This document shows, piece after piece, positions 49,860 through 59,413 of a stretch of 64,000 nt of DNA. The number at the start of each line of letters is the position of its first letter. The stretch's first letter is position 1. The position numbers and the translations under genes were made by a program. The notes under the pieces are model-generated. The model was not told the origin of the DNA. It saw nothing but the letters and a program-made list of their open reading frames with translations, and ran no database searches. The stretch comes from CBDFKU01 sp965248975. GTDB lineage: Bacteria; Chloroflexota; Dehalococcoidia; Lucifugimonadales; JAGWBF01. The stretch is from contig CBDFKU010000010.1 in NCBI GenBank assembly GCA_965248975.1, positions 1 through 64,000 on the forward strand, in the 5' to 3' direction.

Positions 49860-51115
49860 ATTGCCACATCGGCCCCGACAGCTTCCTTTACGACAGCGTC
49901 CTCTTCCGGCACATATACAACGCCATCGGCGAGGTCTTCCCCTCCAACCTCTGCGCACTGGATTACTTCCTTTCCGGCTTCATCATCATGTTCATCCTGG
50001 TCAACGGCGTCCTCCTGGGGGCCGCGATATACATCTGGGCAGAGCGGCGGATCCTGGGGCGGTTCCAGAACCGGATCGGACCCAACCGCTGGGGACCCTT
50101 CGGGCTGCTCCAGCCCATTGCCGACCTGCTGAAGCTGATCACCAAAGAAGACCTGATACCCAGAGGGGCCGACAAGCTGGCCTTCACCCTGGTGCCGGTG
50201 GTCATGGTCATGCCTTTAATATTGATGCTGGCGGTGGTGCCCTTCGCCCGCAACACCTCCCTGGCCGACCTGAACATCGGAGTGCTGTACATCCTGGCGG
50301 TAACTTCGGTGACCACCCTGGGAATCTTCATGGCGGGATGGGCGTCGGCCAACCGCTACGCCATGTTCGGGGCCATGCGTGGCGTGGCCATGCTGATAAG
50401 CTACGAGATACCCACTGTGCTGTCCCTGGTGGGGGTCGTGCTGATTGCCGGCTCCATGAGGTTGACGGACGTGGTAAACGCCCAGGACTTGCCCTTCCTG
50501 TTGGTGCAGCCCCTGGGAATCCTGGTGTTTCTCCTGGGAATCTCGGCCGAGCTCAACCGTACACCTTTTGACGTGGTGGAGGCCGAGTCAGAGCTCACCG
50601 CCGGTTACCACACCGAATACAGCGGGACAAAGTTCCTGCTGATCCAGGCGGCAGAGTTCGGGGGCGTGGTTGCCGCCTCCGGAATAATGGCCACATTGTT
50701 CCTGGGGGGTTGGTCGGGCCCGTTCCTGTCCGGGCAGCTGGGCGCGCTCTGGTTCATGCTGAAGCTGGTGTTCTTCGCCTTCCTGTTCATCTGGGTCAGG
50801 GCGACTTTCCCTCGGTTGCGCATCGACCAGATCATGGCCTTCGCCTGGAAGTTCCTCTTCCCCTTGAGCCTGATAAACCTGTTCGCCACCAGCCTGGAAG
50901 TGTATTTCCTGCGGGACGACGCGACAGGCGCCCTCACCAGGGGCGACCTGGGAATCATGACGGCTATAAACATGGCCCTGGCGGTGGTGGCGATAGGGGT
51001 CTTCGGTCGAATAATAAAGGAGAAGGTGAGGCCGCCGGCGCGGACGGCTCGGATAACCCCGCCCGGCGCATCGGTTGCCCACGCAGCATCTCCCGGCTCC
51101 ATGGAGGACGAGTAA
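49856..51115 (+). CDS. nuoH: NADH-quinone oxidoreductase subunit H
   Basis: 419 aa with about eight TM segments; ERRILGRFQNRIGPNR, and ELNRTPFDVVEAESELTAGY (split here as ELNRTPFDVVEAESEL). C-terminal ~30 aa tail is Ala/Pro-rich and variable. Links the quinone site to proton channels. Confidence 0.95.
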   Translation: MNCHIGPDSFLYDSVLFRHIYNAIGEVFPSNLCALDYFLSGFIIMFILVNGVLLGAAIYIWAERRILGRFQNRIGPNRWGPFGLLQPIADLLKLITKEDLIPRGADKLAFTLVPVVMVMPLILMLAVVPFARNTSLADLNIGVLYILAVTSVTTLGIFMAGWASANRYAMFGAMRGVAMLISYEIPTVLSLVGVVLIAGSMRLTDVVNAQDLPFLLVQPLGILVFLLGISAELNRTPFDVVEAESELTAGYHTEYSGTKFLLIQAAEFGGVVAASGIMATLFLGGWSGPFLSGQLGALWFMLKLVFFAFLFIWVRATFPRLRIDQIMAFAWKFLFPLSLINLFATSLEVYFLRDDATGALTRGDLGIMTAINMALAVVAIGVFGRIIKEKVRPPARTARITPPGASVAHAASPGSMEDE

Positions 51116-51116
51116 A

Positions 51117-51701
51117 GTGTACGGGTTCGGCCTGATCAAAGGTCTAATGGTCACAATGAAGAACTTCCGTAGACGCCCCTTCACGGTGCAATACCCCGAG
51201 GAGAGGCTGCGCCAGCACCCCAGGTTCCGGGGTGAGGAGTTCGTCTGGTACGAGGAGCGGTGCACAGGCTGCGCATCCTGCGCCAAGTACTGTCCCCTGG
51301 GCATCATCAAGATCGTCACCGATCCCAGTGGCTCCGCGCCCCAGGAAGGGGGCAAATACCGGCTGGAGGTCTTCGACATCGACATCGGCCGGTGCATGTT
51401 CTGCGGCCTCTGCGTGGAGGCGTGTCCTTACGATGCTCTGTTCATGGGCAGCGGGTTCGAGCGTGGACGCTACGAGCGGAACGACTTGGTGATCCACATC
51501 GATGAGCTTCGCCAGGCGGAGAAGCGGCCCAGCACCTGGTTCCGTCCGCAGCTGGAGGGGGGCGGCTACAATCCCCACGAAGGCAAACCCTTGCCCTGGC
51601 GTGCGGCAGGACGGGAGACCTGGAGGTGGCACGAGGACGAGAAGGCCGGCGCACGGTTCCGGCAAGACGAGCCGGACGGGACCCAGGAGGATAGCCCGTA
51701 G
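51117..51701 (+). CDS. nuoI: NADH-quinone oxidoreductase subunit I
   Basis: 194 aa, two 4Fe-4S motifs: CTGCASCAKYCP and CMFCGLCVEACP. C-terminal charged tail of ~50 aa. GTG at 51117 starts immediately after the nuoH stop; clusters N6a/N6b. Confidence 0.94.
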   Translation: MYGFGLIKGLMVTMKNFRRRPFTVQYPEERLRQHPRFRGEEFVWYEERCTGCASCAKYCPLGIIKIVTDPSGSAPQEGGKYRLEVFDIDIGRCMFCGLCVEACPYDALFMGSGFERGRYERNDLVIHIDELRQAEKRPSTWFRPQLEGGGYNPHEGKPLPWRAAGRETWRWHEDEKAGARFRQDEPDGTQEDSP

Positions 51702-52277
51702 ATGGTCTTCGAAGAGGCGATATTCTGGGTCTTGGCAGTGGGAAGTGTGGCTGCCGCTCTGGGGGTGGTGTTGGTGCGGGACATCTTCCGCGCCGCCCTC
51801 TTGTTGGTAGTGGTGTTCCTTACCGTGGCCGGGTTCTTCGTGATGATGAACGCCGAGTTCCTGGCCGTGGTGCAGGTGCTCATCTATGCCGGCGCCATCG
51901 CCATCCTGATCATCTTCGCCATCATGCTCACCCGGGAGGTGCAGCAGGGAAACCTGCCCAACCGCCTCCAGCCGGTGGCGGTCCTGTTCCCGGCGCTGCT
52001 GGTGGCCGCGCTGATCTTCGCCGCCTTCGATACCGACTGGAACTTGCTGGAAGACCAACCTCAGGAGCTCCAGGACAGGATCGAGCTGGTCCACACCAAC
52101 ACCATCAGCGGAATACCGCCCGAAGAAAAAGCTGAGATAGGGGAGGCCGCGGATCGCTCGGGACTGGGTGACTTGCTGATCAACGACTTCGTTTTGCCCT
52201 TCGAGGTGGCCTCGGTGCTGCTGCTGGCGGCGGTAATCGGGGCGCTGGTGCTGGTCAGGGAGAGGGAAGCCGGCTGA
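51702..52277 (+). CDS. nuoJ: NADH-quinone oxidoreductase subunit J
   Basis: 191 aa with five TM segments and the conserved VLIYAGAIAILIIFAIML. The periplasmic/loop insertion before the last TM is long and acidic. Starts directly at the nuoI stop; stop overlaps nuoK. Confidence 0.93.
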   Translation: MVFEEAIFWVLAVGSVAAALGVVLVRDIFRAALLLVVVFLTVAGFFVMMNAEFLAVVQVLIYAGAIAILIIFAIMLTREVQQGNLPNRLQPVAVLFPALLVAALIFAAFDTDWNLLEDQPQELQDRIELVHTNTISGIPPEEKAEIGEAADRSGLGDLLINDFVLPFEVASVLLLAAVIGALVLVREREAG

Positions 52278-52606
52278 TGGACCTGGAACGCTTTCTGGTA
52301 CTTTCGGCCATACTGTTCTCCATCGGCCTGTACGGCGCGCTGGCCAGGCGTAACGTCATAACAGTGCTTATGTCCATCGAGCTGATGTTCAACGCCGTGA
52401 ACATCACGCTGGTGGCCTTCGCCAAGTATGTGGTCCCGACCGGGGTTGAGGAACAGCTGGGACGGATGCTCACCGGCCAAGTGTTCGCCATATTCATAAT
52501 CACGGTGGCCGCGGCGGAGATTGCCCTGGGGCTGGGCATCGTCATCGCGATGTACCGCAACCGGGAGACGGTGGATGTCACCGAGGCTAACATGATGCGG
52601 CGGTAA
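52277..52606 (+). CDS. nuoK: NADH-quinone oxidoreductase subunit K
   Basis: 109 aa, three TM segments; conserved MSIELMFNAVNI and AAAEIALGLGIVIA with the TM glutamates needed for proton transfer. ATG overlaps the nuoJ stop by one base. Confidence 0.95.
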   Translation: MDLERFLVLSAILFSIGLYGALARRNVITVLMSIELMFNAVNITLVAFAKYVVPTGVEEQLGRMLTGQVFAIFIITVAAAEIALGLGIVIAMYRNRETVDVTEANMMRR

Positions 52607-52611
52607 CGTTT

Positions 52612-52680
52612 TGCCACAGAGGAGCAGAGTCACAGGGATGACGGGATAAGTGCTCTGTGCCTCGGTATCTCTGTGGCCAA
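52612..52680. repeat. Inverted repeat between nuoK and the small ORF
   Basis: GCCACAGAG (52613-52621) and CTCTGTGGC (52669-52677) are perfect 9-nt arms, with inner CAGAG/CTCTG. The CACAGAG pattern resembles dispersed repeats. It could attenuate transcription inside the nuo operon. Confidence 0.5.
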
Positions 52681-52689
52681 GGTCATGAT

Positions 52690-52884
52690 ATGTGGACGGA
52701 GTTCAAGAAAACAAGAAACCTGATCACCGCGCAGATGTGGAAGGAGGTCCTCGAAAGCGAGGGTCTTCCCACTCGCATACTCCCCGAAGGCGATATCCTG
52801 GACTGGGGCGAGAAGGTCCCCTTCCGGGTAATGGTGCCGAAGGGCAGGGAACACGTGGCCGAGGAGATACTGAGGAAGCTATAA
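52690..52884 (+). CDS. Small DUF2007-like protein
   Basis: 64 aa (MWTEFKKTRNLITAQMWKEV..., FRVMVPKGREHVAEEIL). The pattern of an N-terminal strand, helix, and VP..ExAEEIL helix resembles DUF2007 putative signal-transducing proteins, which are usually near 70-100 aa. Inserted between nuoK and nuoL with a 1 nt gap to nuoL. Role unknown. Confidence 0.6.
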   Translation: MWTEFKKTRNLITAQMWKEVLESEGLPTRILPEGDILDWGEKVPFRVMVPKGREHVAEEILRKL

Positions 52885-52885
52885 G

Positions 52886-54859
52886 ATGATCCCAGAAGAG
52901 GCAGTATGGACCATCTTCTTTTTACCTCTCGTCGGGTTTCTTATTATCTCCCTCGTAGTGAGGCCATTCCTCAACAGGTCCCCTCAGCAGAGCGGATTGA
53001 TCGCGGTAATCGCCATCGGGGGCTCTCTTGCCCTTTCGGCCTGGGCCCTCCGATCCGTCGACAACCAGGGCGGTGCGCTGCCGTCGGCCGCCGAGTCCTG
53101 GGTCCACGAGTGGCTTACCGTCGGAGACCTGACCATCAGCATTGGTCTGATAGTGGACCAGCTGACCGTCATCATGCTGCTGGTGGTGACCTCGGTGAGC
53201 CTGCTGGTCCAGGTCTACTCCATGGGCTACATGCGGGGCGACTCCAGCTACAGCCGATACTTCGCCATCATGTGCCTTTTCACCGCCTCCATGATCGGCC
53301 TCGTTATCTCCAGCAATATCGTACAGCTATACGTCTTCTGGGAGCTGGTGGGCGTATGCTCCTACCTGCTCATCGGCTTTTGGTACACCCGGCCGGCGGC
53401 TGCCGCGGCCGCCAAGAAGGCCTTCATTGTCACCCGGTTCGGCGACCTGGGCCTGCTACTGGCTATACTCTACCTCTTCTTCAGCGGCAACAGCCTAGAG
53501 ATCAACGAAATCACCGGGGCTGCTATTGCTGGGACGTTGGGCGGTCTGTCCATCACCTGGCTGGCGGTGGGCATCTTCGCCGGCGCGGCGGGAAAGTCGG
53601 CCCAGTTCCCTCTCCACGTCTGGCTCCCCGACGCCATGGAAGGTCCCACGCCGGTCAGTGCCCTGATCCATGCTGCCACCATGGTGGCAGCAGGAGTCTT
53701 CCTGGTGGCCCGCTTCTTTCCGGTGTTCAGTGCGTCCGAGGATGTGATGAGCGCCGTGGCCATCGTGGGGGCCTTCACCGCTATCTTTGCCGCCACCATG
53801 GGTCTGGTGATGAACGATATCAAGAGGGTGCTGGCTTACTCCACAGTGAGCCAGCTTGGCTACATGATGGCTTCCCTGGGCATCGGGGCGCTGGTCGCCG
53901 CGGTGTTCCATCTGTTCAACCATGCCTTCTTCAAGGCTCTGCTGTTCATGGGTGCCGGAAGCGTGAACCATGCCACCGGTACCTTCGACATGAGGTATAT
54001 GGGCGGCCTGAGGAAGTACATGCCCATAACCTACGTGACTATGGTGATAGGCTCTATCAGCCTTGCGGGCATCTTCCCGCTGTCGGGGTTCTGGAGCAAG
54101 GACGAGATCCTACTCCATGCCTGGAGAGGCCACGGGACGATAGACGCCGTGGTGTTCTGGGCGCTGGCCGTAGCGGCTTTCCTGACCGCGCTGTACGTCT
54201 TCCGGATGATGTATATGACCTTCCACGGGGAGTTCAAGGGTGGCGTGGATAAGGAGATGGAGGAACGGGCCGCCGGCGCTCCGGCCGGAGCGGAGCACGG
54301 GGTGCATCTGGCGGAGTCCCCAATGTTCATGGTGTTGCCTATGGTGATCCTTGCTCTGGGCGCTATCGCCTCGGGATACCTGGCGAACCCGTTGGGCTTC
54401 AGCGGCGGCTTCGTGGGCATAGACCACCACTGGTTCAGCAGCTTCATCGGCCCCTTCGAGCACCTGGAGGCGTTTAGCATCCCGGTGGCGGGGGCTTCGG
54501 TGGGCGTAGCCGTGGCAGGCGCGGCAGTGGCGACGGCCATCTATTTCTGGCCGAGGTTGTCTCTGGCCACAGTGGGGCGCCCTTTCAGGTGGGTTCACCG
54601 GCTGCTGTCGGAGCGGTACTACCTGGACCATCTCTTCGAGGGGCAGATCGTGTACCGGGGCACCTACCGGGGCATCGCCGGCACCCTGGACTGGTTTGAC
54701 CGGAGGATAGTGGACAACCTGGTGGAGTTCCTGGGCTGGCTGTCCCGCAACGCCGGACGGGCCATCAGCGTTGCCCAGACGGGGCAGCTCCAAGGGTACG
54801 CCGTGGTTATATCTCTGGGGGTAACAATAATAGTTGCGGCCTATCTGATATGGGGGTAG
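52886..54859 (+). CDS. nuoL: NADH-quinone oxidoreductase subunit L
   Basis: 657 aa, ~16 TM segments; WELVGVCSYLLIGFW, GKSAQFPLHVWLPDAMEGPT (Lys and Glu of the antiporter-like channel), and ATMVAAGVFLVAR. A cytosolic insert at ~residue 455 and an amphipathic C-terminal helix region are present. Distal proton-pumping subunit. Confidence 0.95.
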   Translation: MIPEEAVWTIFFLPLVGFLIISLVVRPFLNRSPQQSGLIAVIAIGGSLALSAWALRSVDNQGGALPSAAESWVHEWLTVGDLTISIGLIVDQLTVIMLLVVTSVSLLVQVYSMGYMRGDSSYSRYFAIMCLFTASMIGLVISSNIVQLYVFWELVGVCSYLLIGFWYTRPAAAAAAKKAFIVTRFGDLGLLLAILYLFFSGNSLEINEITGAAIAGTLGGLSITWLAVGIFAGAAGKSAQFPLHVWLPDAMEGPTPVSALIHAATMVAAGVFLVARFFPVFSASEDVMSAVAIVGAFTAIFAATMGLVMNDIKRVLAYSTVSQLGYMMASLGIGALVAAVFHLFNHAFFKALLFMGAGSVNHATGTFDMRYMGGLRKYMPITYVTMVIGSISLAGIFPLSGFWSKDEILLHAWRGHGTIDAVVFWALAVAAFLTALYVFRMMYMTFHGEFKGGVDKEMEERAAGAPAGAEHGVHLAESPMFMVLPMVILALGAIASGYLANPLGFSGGFVGIDHHWFSSFIGPFEHLEAFSIPVAGASVGVAVAGAAVATAIYFWPRLSLATVGRPFRWVHRLLSERYYLDHLFEGQIVYRGTYRGIAGTLDWFDRRIVDNLVEFLGWLSRNAGRAISVAQTGQLQGYAVVISLGVTIIVAAYLIWG

Positions 54860-54868
54860 AAATCTAGC

Positions 54869-56419
54869 GTGGGGTTCGACGGCTTGCTCACCGCAACGGT
54901 CTTCCTGCCGCTGGCAGGGGCCCTGATCATCGCCACTCTGCTGAGGAGTGACCAGAAGGTACGCCTGTTTGCCGCGCTGGTGGCTCTGGCCAACATGGTC
55001 CTGGCCATCGTCGTGTTCTCTCTGTTCGATACGGACGGCCAGCGGTTCCAGATGGTGGACCATGTTGCCTGGATCGGCGGCGAGTCGGTGTTCGACAACA
55101 CCACCTTCGACGCCAGCTATCGGCTGGGGGTGGACGGCCTCAGCGCTCCGCTGGTGCTTCTGACGGGTCTGCTGGGGTTCTGTGCGGTGCTGGCCTCCTG
55201 GGGCGTCCGCGTCAGGGTAAAGGAGTACTTCATCTGGCTCCTGGTGATGCAGACGGCGGTGATGGGGGTGTTCACCTCCCTGGACTTCCTCCTGTTCTTC
55301 CTTTTCTGGGAGCTGGAGCTGCTGCCGATGTACATGCTGATCTCCATCTGGGGGACCGGACGCAAAGAGTACTCGGCGATGAAGTTCGTCATGTTTACCA
55401 TCCTGGGAAGCGCCTTCATGCTGGTGGCTATCCTGGTACTGTTCTTCTCGCCGGGGCTCGGCACCTTCGACATGACCGAGCTGGCGGAGAAGGGCATCCA
55501 GGGTGCAGCCATCATTCCCTTGGGTGTGGTGTTCTGGTTCTTCGTCATCGCCTTCGCGGTGAAGCTCCCTGTCTGGCCCTTCCATACCTGGCTGCCCGAC
55601 GCCCACACCGATGCTCCGACGGCGGTCAGCGTCATGCTGGCGGGTGTCCTGCTGAAGATGGGCGGATACGGCCTGATCCGGGTCTGCGTGGGGATGTTCA
55701 CGGACCTGAACAACGCCGAGGCCTTTTCTTGGGCTTTGGTGGGCCTTGCGGTAATAAGCGTGCTGTACGGCGCTCTGATCACCTTGAGGCAAACGGACCT
55801 GAAACGCCTGGTGGCCTACAGCAGCGTGAGCCACATGGGGCTGGTGATGTTGGGGGTGGCCGTGGGAGTGGCCGGCGCCGGCTCTTCCTCGGTGGCCCTG
55901 ACGGGCGCCAGCATGCAGATGTTTGCCCACGGAACCATCACGGGGCTGCTATTCCTCCTGGTGGGGCTGGTCTATGAGAAAGCCCACACCCGCTACATCC
56001 CCGATCTGGGCGGCCTGGCCGGCCGTATGCCGATAATAGCCGTGGTGTTCCTGATAGCGGGCCTCGCCTCCCTGGGCCTGCCCGGTCTCAGCGGTTTCGT
56101 GGCCGAGATACTGGTGTTCCTGGGCTCCTTCAAGGAGTTCATGTGGCCCACCGCGCTGGCCGCCTTCGGCATCGTGTTGGCGGCCGGCTACATGCTGTGG
56201 ATGATCGAGCGGGTCTTCTTTGGGGCGCCCCGGGAGCGCTTCGCCCAGATTACCGACGTTAGTGTGATAGAGGCGGTCCCCCTGGCGCTGCTGGTGGTGA
56301 GCATCGTGGTAGTGGGGGTCTACCCGGCGTTCATCACGGACGTGCTGGACGTCGGTATCGAGCCCATCGTTAACGCCGGCACCAAGCTGGTCACACCTGT
56401 GCTGGAGGCGGCCCCGTGA
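54869..56419 (+). CDS. nuoM: NADH-quinone oxidoreductase subunit M
   Basis: 516 aa; FWELELLPMYMLISIWG, KLPVWPFHTWLPDAHTDAPT, SSVSHMGLVMLG. GTG start. Stop overlaps the nuoN GTG. Antiporter-like subunit. Confidence 0.95.
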   Translation: MGFDGLLTATVFLPLAGALIIATLLRSDQKVRLFAALVALANMVLAIVVFSLFDTDGQRFQMVDHVAWIGGESVFDNTTFDASYRLGVDGLSAPLVLLTGLLGFCAVLASWGVRVRVKEYFIWLLVMQTAVMGVFTSLDFLLFFLFWELELLPMYMLISIWGTGRKEYSAMKFVMFTILGSAFMLVAILVLFFSPGLGTFDMTELAEKGIQGAAIIPLGVVFWFFVIAFAVKLPVWPFHTWLPDAHTDAPTAVSVMLAGVLLKMGGYGLIRVCVGMFTDLNNAEAFSWALVGLAVISVLYGALITLRQTDLKRLVAYSSVSHMGLVMLGVAVGVAGAGSSSVALTGASMQMFAHGTITGLLFLLVGLVYEKAHTRYIPDLGGLAGRMPIIAVVFLIAGLASLGLPGLSGFVAEILVFLGSFKEFMWPTALAAFGIVLAAGYMLWMIERVFFGAPRERFAQITDVSVIEAVPLALLVVSIVVVGVYPAFITDVLDVGIEPIVNAGTKLVTPVLEAAP

Positions 56420-57933
56420 CGGGCGAAGACGTACGGCTGCTGTCCCCCGAGCTGGCTATGGCCGGCCTTGGGTTGCTGATCATCCTGCTGGACCTGGTGG
56501 TGCAGCGAAAGGGCTTCCTGGGGGCCGTGACGGCCCTGGGCTTGCTGGCGCCCCTGGGCCTCAGTATCTGGCTCTGGATCGACGTGGACAACGAGAGCCC
56601 GAAGCAGCTGAAGGGGATCTTCGAGACCCTCACCGTGGACCAGTTCGCCCTGTTCTTCAAGTTCCTGGTGCTGGGGGTTGTAGCGCTAGTGGTGCTGGCC
56701 TCCACCGATTACGTGGGCAAGATGCGTCGGTACCAGGGTGAGTACTACGGCCTGATCCTGTTCTCCGCCACCGGCATGATGCTGCTGGCTGCGGCGGGAG
56801 ATATGATCTCCATCTACATATCGCTGGAGCTCACCGCGCTGCCGCTGGCCGCCCTGGCGGCCTTCCTGATGAACGCCCGGTCCAGCGAAGCCGGCATGAA
56901 ATTCCTCATCCTGAGTGGCATAAGCTCGGCCCTGCTGCTCTATGGTATGGCGTTGGTTTTCGGTGTGACGGGCAGCACCTACCTGACGTCCATCGGCGAA
57001 TTCGTGAAGGAGTTGCCGGCCGGCGACTCCTTCGGTGGGAGCTTCGCACTGCTGCTGGGGATTGCCCTGATCGTGGCGGGCTTTGGTTTCAAGATATCCT
57101 CGGTCCCATTCCAAATGTGGGTGCCCGACGTCTACGAGGGCTCCCCCACCCCGATCGCCGCCTACCTGTCGGTGGCCAGCAAGGCGGTGGGTTTCGCCGT
57201 GCTGCTGCGGATCTTCTACATCGGTTTCGACGCCTTCAACCTGGACTGGGACATGCTGTTCGCCGTGCTGGCGGTGGCGTCTATGTCCATCGGAAACCTG
57301 GTGGCCATTGCGCAGAGCAACATCAAGCGCCTGCTGGCCTACAGCACGATAGCACATGCCGGCTACCTGCTGATCGGGTTGGCGGCCATCGGCGCCACCG
57401 CTACCGCCGAGGAAACCATCGGTCCCACGGCCATCCTGTTCTACCTGGGGACCTACGCGGTAGCCAACCTGGCCGCCTTCTTCGCAATCATCGCCATATC
57501 CAACAAGGTGGGCAGCGACCAGATAGCCGACTTCGCCGGCATGGGACGACGGGCTCCGTATCTGGCCTTCGCCCTAGCCCTGGCCCTGGTGGCCCTTATC
57601 GGCGTGCCGCCGACGGGGATTTTCATGGCGAAGCTGTACATCTTCGGGGCCGCTATCAAGAGCGACCTCACCTGGCTGGCGGTGGTGGGAGTCATCAGCA
57701 GCGTCGTATCGGCCTATTACTACCTGAAAGTAGTCAGGGTGATGTACCTCGATCCTGCTCCTTCGGAGGAGCGGGTTCCCTCTTCCCCAGTTTTTCGCGT
57801 AGCACTGGGGTTGTCGGCTCTGGGAATCCTGGTTTTCGGGATCGTGCCAGGACCCCTGCTGAGGCTGGCGGAGCTGTCGGTGGAGACCCTGCCCCAGGTA
57901 GCCGGGGTAACCGCGGGCGTGCCGGTTCCCTGA
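56416..57933 (+). CDS. nuoN: NADH-quinone oxidoreductase subunit N
   Basis: 505 aa; ISLELTALPLAALAAF, PFQMWVPDVYEGSPTPIAAY, LLAYSTIAHAGYLLIG. GTG start overlapping nuoM. Last gene of the cluster; nuoE, nuoF and nuoG are not in the window. Confidence 0.95.
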   Translation: MTGEDVRLLSPELAMAGLGLLIILLDLVVQRKGFLGAVTALGLLAPLGLSIWLWIDVDNESPKQLKGIFETLTVDQFALFFKFLVLGVVALVVLASTDYVGKMRRYQGEYYGLILFSATGMMLLAAAGDMISIYISLELTALPLAALAAFLMNARSSEAGMKFLILSGISSALLLYGMALVFGVTGSTYLTSIGEFVKELPAGDSFGGSFALLLGIALIVAGFGFKISSVPFQMWVPDVYEGSPTPIAAYLSVASKAVGFAVLLRIFYIGFDAFNLDWDMLFAVLAVASMSIGNLVAIAQSNIKRLLAYSTIAHAGYLLIGLAAIGATATAEETIGPTAILFYLGTYAVANLAAFFAIIAISNKVGSDQIADFAGMGRRAPYLAFALALALVALIGVPPTGIFMAKLYIFGAAIKSDLTWLAVVGVISSVVSAYYYLKVVRVMYLDPAPSEERVPSSPVFRVALGLSALGILVFGIVPGPLLRLAELSVETLPQVAGVTAGVPVP

Positions 57934-57942
57934 TCTACGCAT

Positions 57943-58008
57943 GCTGTCTATCCCGCGACACGTTCCCTGGATCCCGGCGTGCCCGGCCGACAGGATTCTA
58001 TAGACAGC
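57943..58008. repeat. Long-range inverted repeat after nuoN
   Basis: GCTGTCTAT (57943-57951) and ATAGACAGC (58000-58008) are perfect inverse copies 48 nt apart. Position suits an end-of-operon structure; not a canonical Rho-independent terminator (no T-tract). Confidence 0.45.
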
Positions 58009-58063
58009 CGCTACACGGTTGGTTTATGCTTCGGCTAGCCTCAATGATATTCGACGTACACCA

Positions 58064-59256
58064 GTGAGACAGGCCCACAGAATAGCTAAACCTGGAGTTC
58101 TTCCGGACAGCACGTGGCGGGCGGCTATCGAGCGTGGTTGGGTCACCGCTGACGATGGAGTTCCCGATAAGAGCATTCAGCCGGCCAGCCTCGACCTGCG
58201 ACTGGGCTCGTGGGCCTACCGGCTCAGAAGCAGCTTCCTTCCCGGCCACGCTTTGGTATCCAGCTGCATATCCGACTATCAGCTCGGTCCACCTATACCA
58301 CTGGATAGCGGCGCCGTGCTGGAGCAGAACCGTCCCTACCTCGTCCCGTTGCTGGAGCGACTGAATCTGCCGGAGGGCGTTCGGGCGAGATCTAACCCCA
58401 AGAGCTCGATCGGCCGTCTGGACGTCTTCACCCGAATCGTCGTCGACGACAGCCCGGGTTTCGATGAGATTCCGCCGGGGTATTCCGGTCCGATGTACCT
58501 GGAGGTCGTCTCCCGGTCGTTTACCATCGAAGTCGCCAGGGCGCTTCCTCTCAACCAGATCAGGCTTGTGCACGGCGACTCGAAGCTGTCCGATCCGGAG
58601 CTGCAATGGGCGCATGCCCGAGCGCCCCTCCTCTACCAATACGTGAACGGCGTGCGGCCCGATCCGGTGGCCGAGCCGACCATCTCGGATGGTTTGTTCT
58701 TGACGGTCGATCTTTCCGGGGATGGGGATAACGTCGTAGGTTACCGCGCCAAGAAAATAGCATGCTGCTCAATCTTTCCAAGATCTCCGAGTACCCGGCT
58801 GAGGACTTTTGGGAGCAGGTCCATTCGGACCACGATCGCCTTATACTCGAGCCAGAAGAGTTCTACCTTCTGGTGTCTTTGGAGGGAGTGTCCGTTCCCC
58901 GGGAGTGGGCGGGGGAAATGACCGCCTATGACCCGACCAGTGGTGAGCTGCGGACCCACTATGCGGGATTCTTCGATCCCGGGTTCGGGTTCTCCGAACC
59001 GGACGGGGTCTACGGCACCAGGGCTGTTTTGGAAGTGAGAGCCCACGACGTTCCCTTTTCGCTTCGGCACGGGCAGAAAATTGCCAGGCTGGTATTCGAG
59101 CGAATGGCGGGGCCACCGGATAGACTGTACGGGTCAGAGATAGGTTCATCTTACCAGAACCAGGGGTTGAAACTGAGCAAGATCTTCCGGGATTGGCCGC
59201 CAAAGACCGCTCAGCTTCCAAAGACTTCTCACCAGATGTCGTTTCTGTCCGATTGA
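58064..59256 (+). pseudogene. 2'-deoxycytidine 5'-triphosphate deaminase (long form), frameshifted
   Basis: Two frames together give one ~397 aa protein. The first contains IQPASLDLRLGSWAYR and ARSNPKSSIGRLDVFTRIV (the Dcd/dUTPase substrate-binding motif); after YRAKK near 58755 the similarity continues in the -1 frame (LLNLSKISEYPAEDFWE). A single A missing from the AAAA run at about 58753-58757 explains it. The double-length Dcd is known in bacteria; it deaminates dCTP to dUTP for dTMP synthesis. Start: GTG 58064 (a TTG frame opens at 58019). Likely a sequencing indel, possibly a real lesion. Confidence 0.75.
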
Positions 59257-59291
59257 TGCCCCAACCGCATCCCACAGAGGTGCCACCTTTG

Positions 59292-59320
59292 TTGACACTC
59301 AAGCTGAGCGATGCTAGACT
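59292..59320 (+). promoter_or_regulatory. Predicted promoter of the NAD kinase gene
   Basis: TTGACA (59292-59297), exact 17 nt spacer, TAGACT (59315-59320), about 95 nt before the ATG at 59414. Confidence 0.5.
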
Positions 59321-59413
59321 TCCGGTGGCCCGTTAGGTGTATCCTCATGGCCGCAACGATTAGCTGGAGTGCTGGTGGCGGCGATTTCGACCGTCAGATG
59401 TCCGGAAAGGCCG

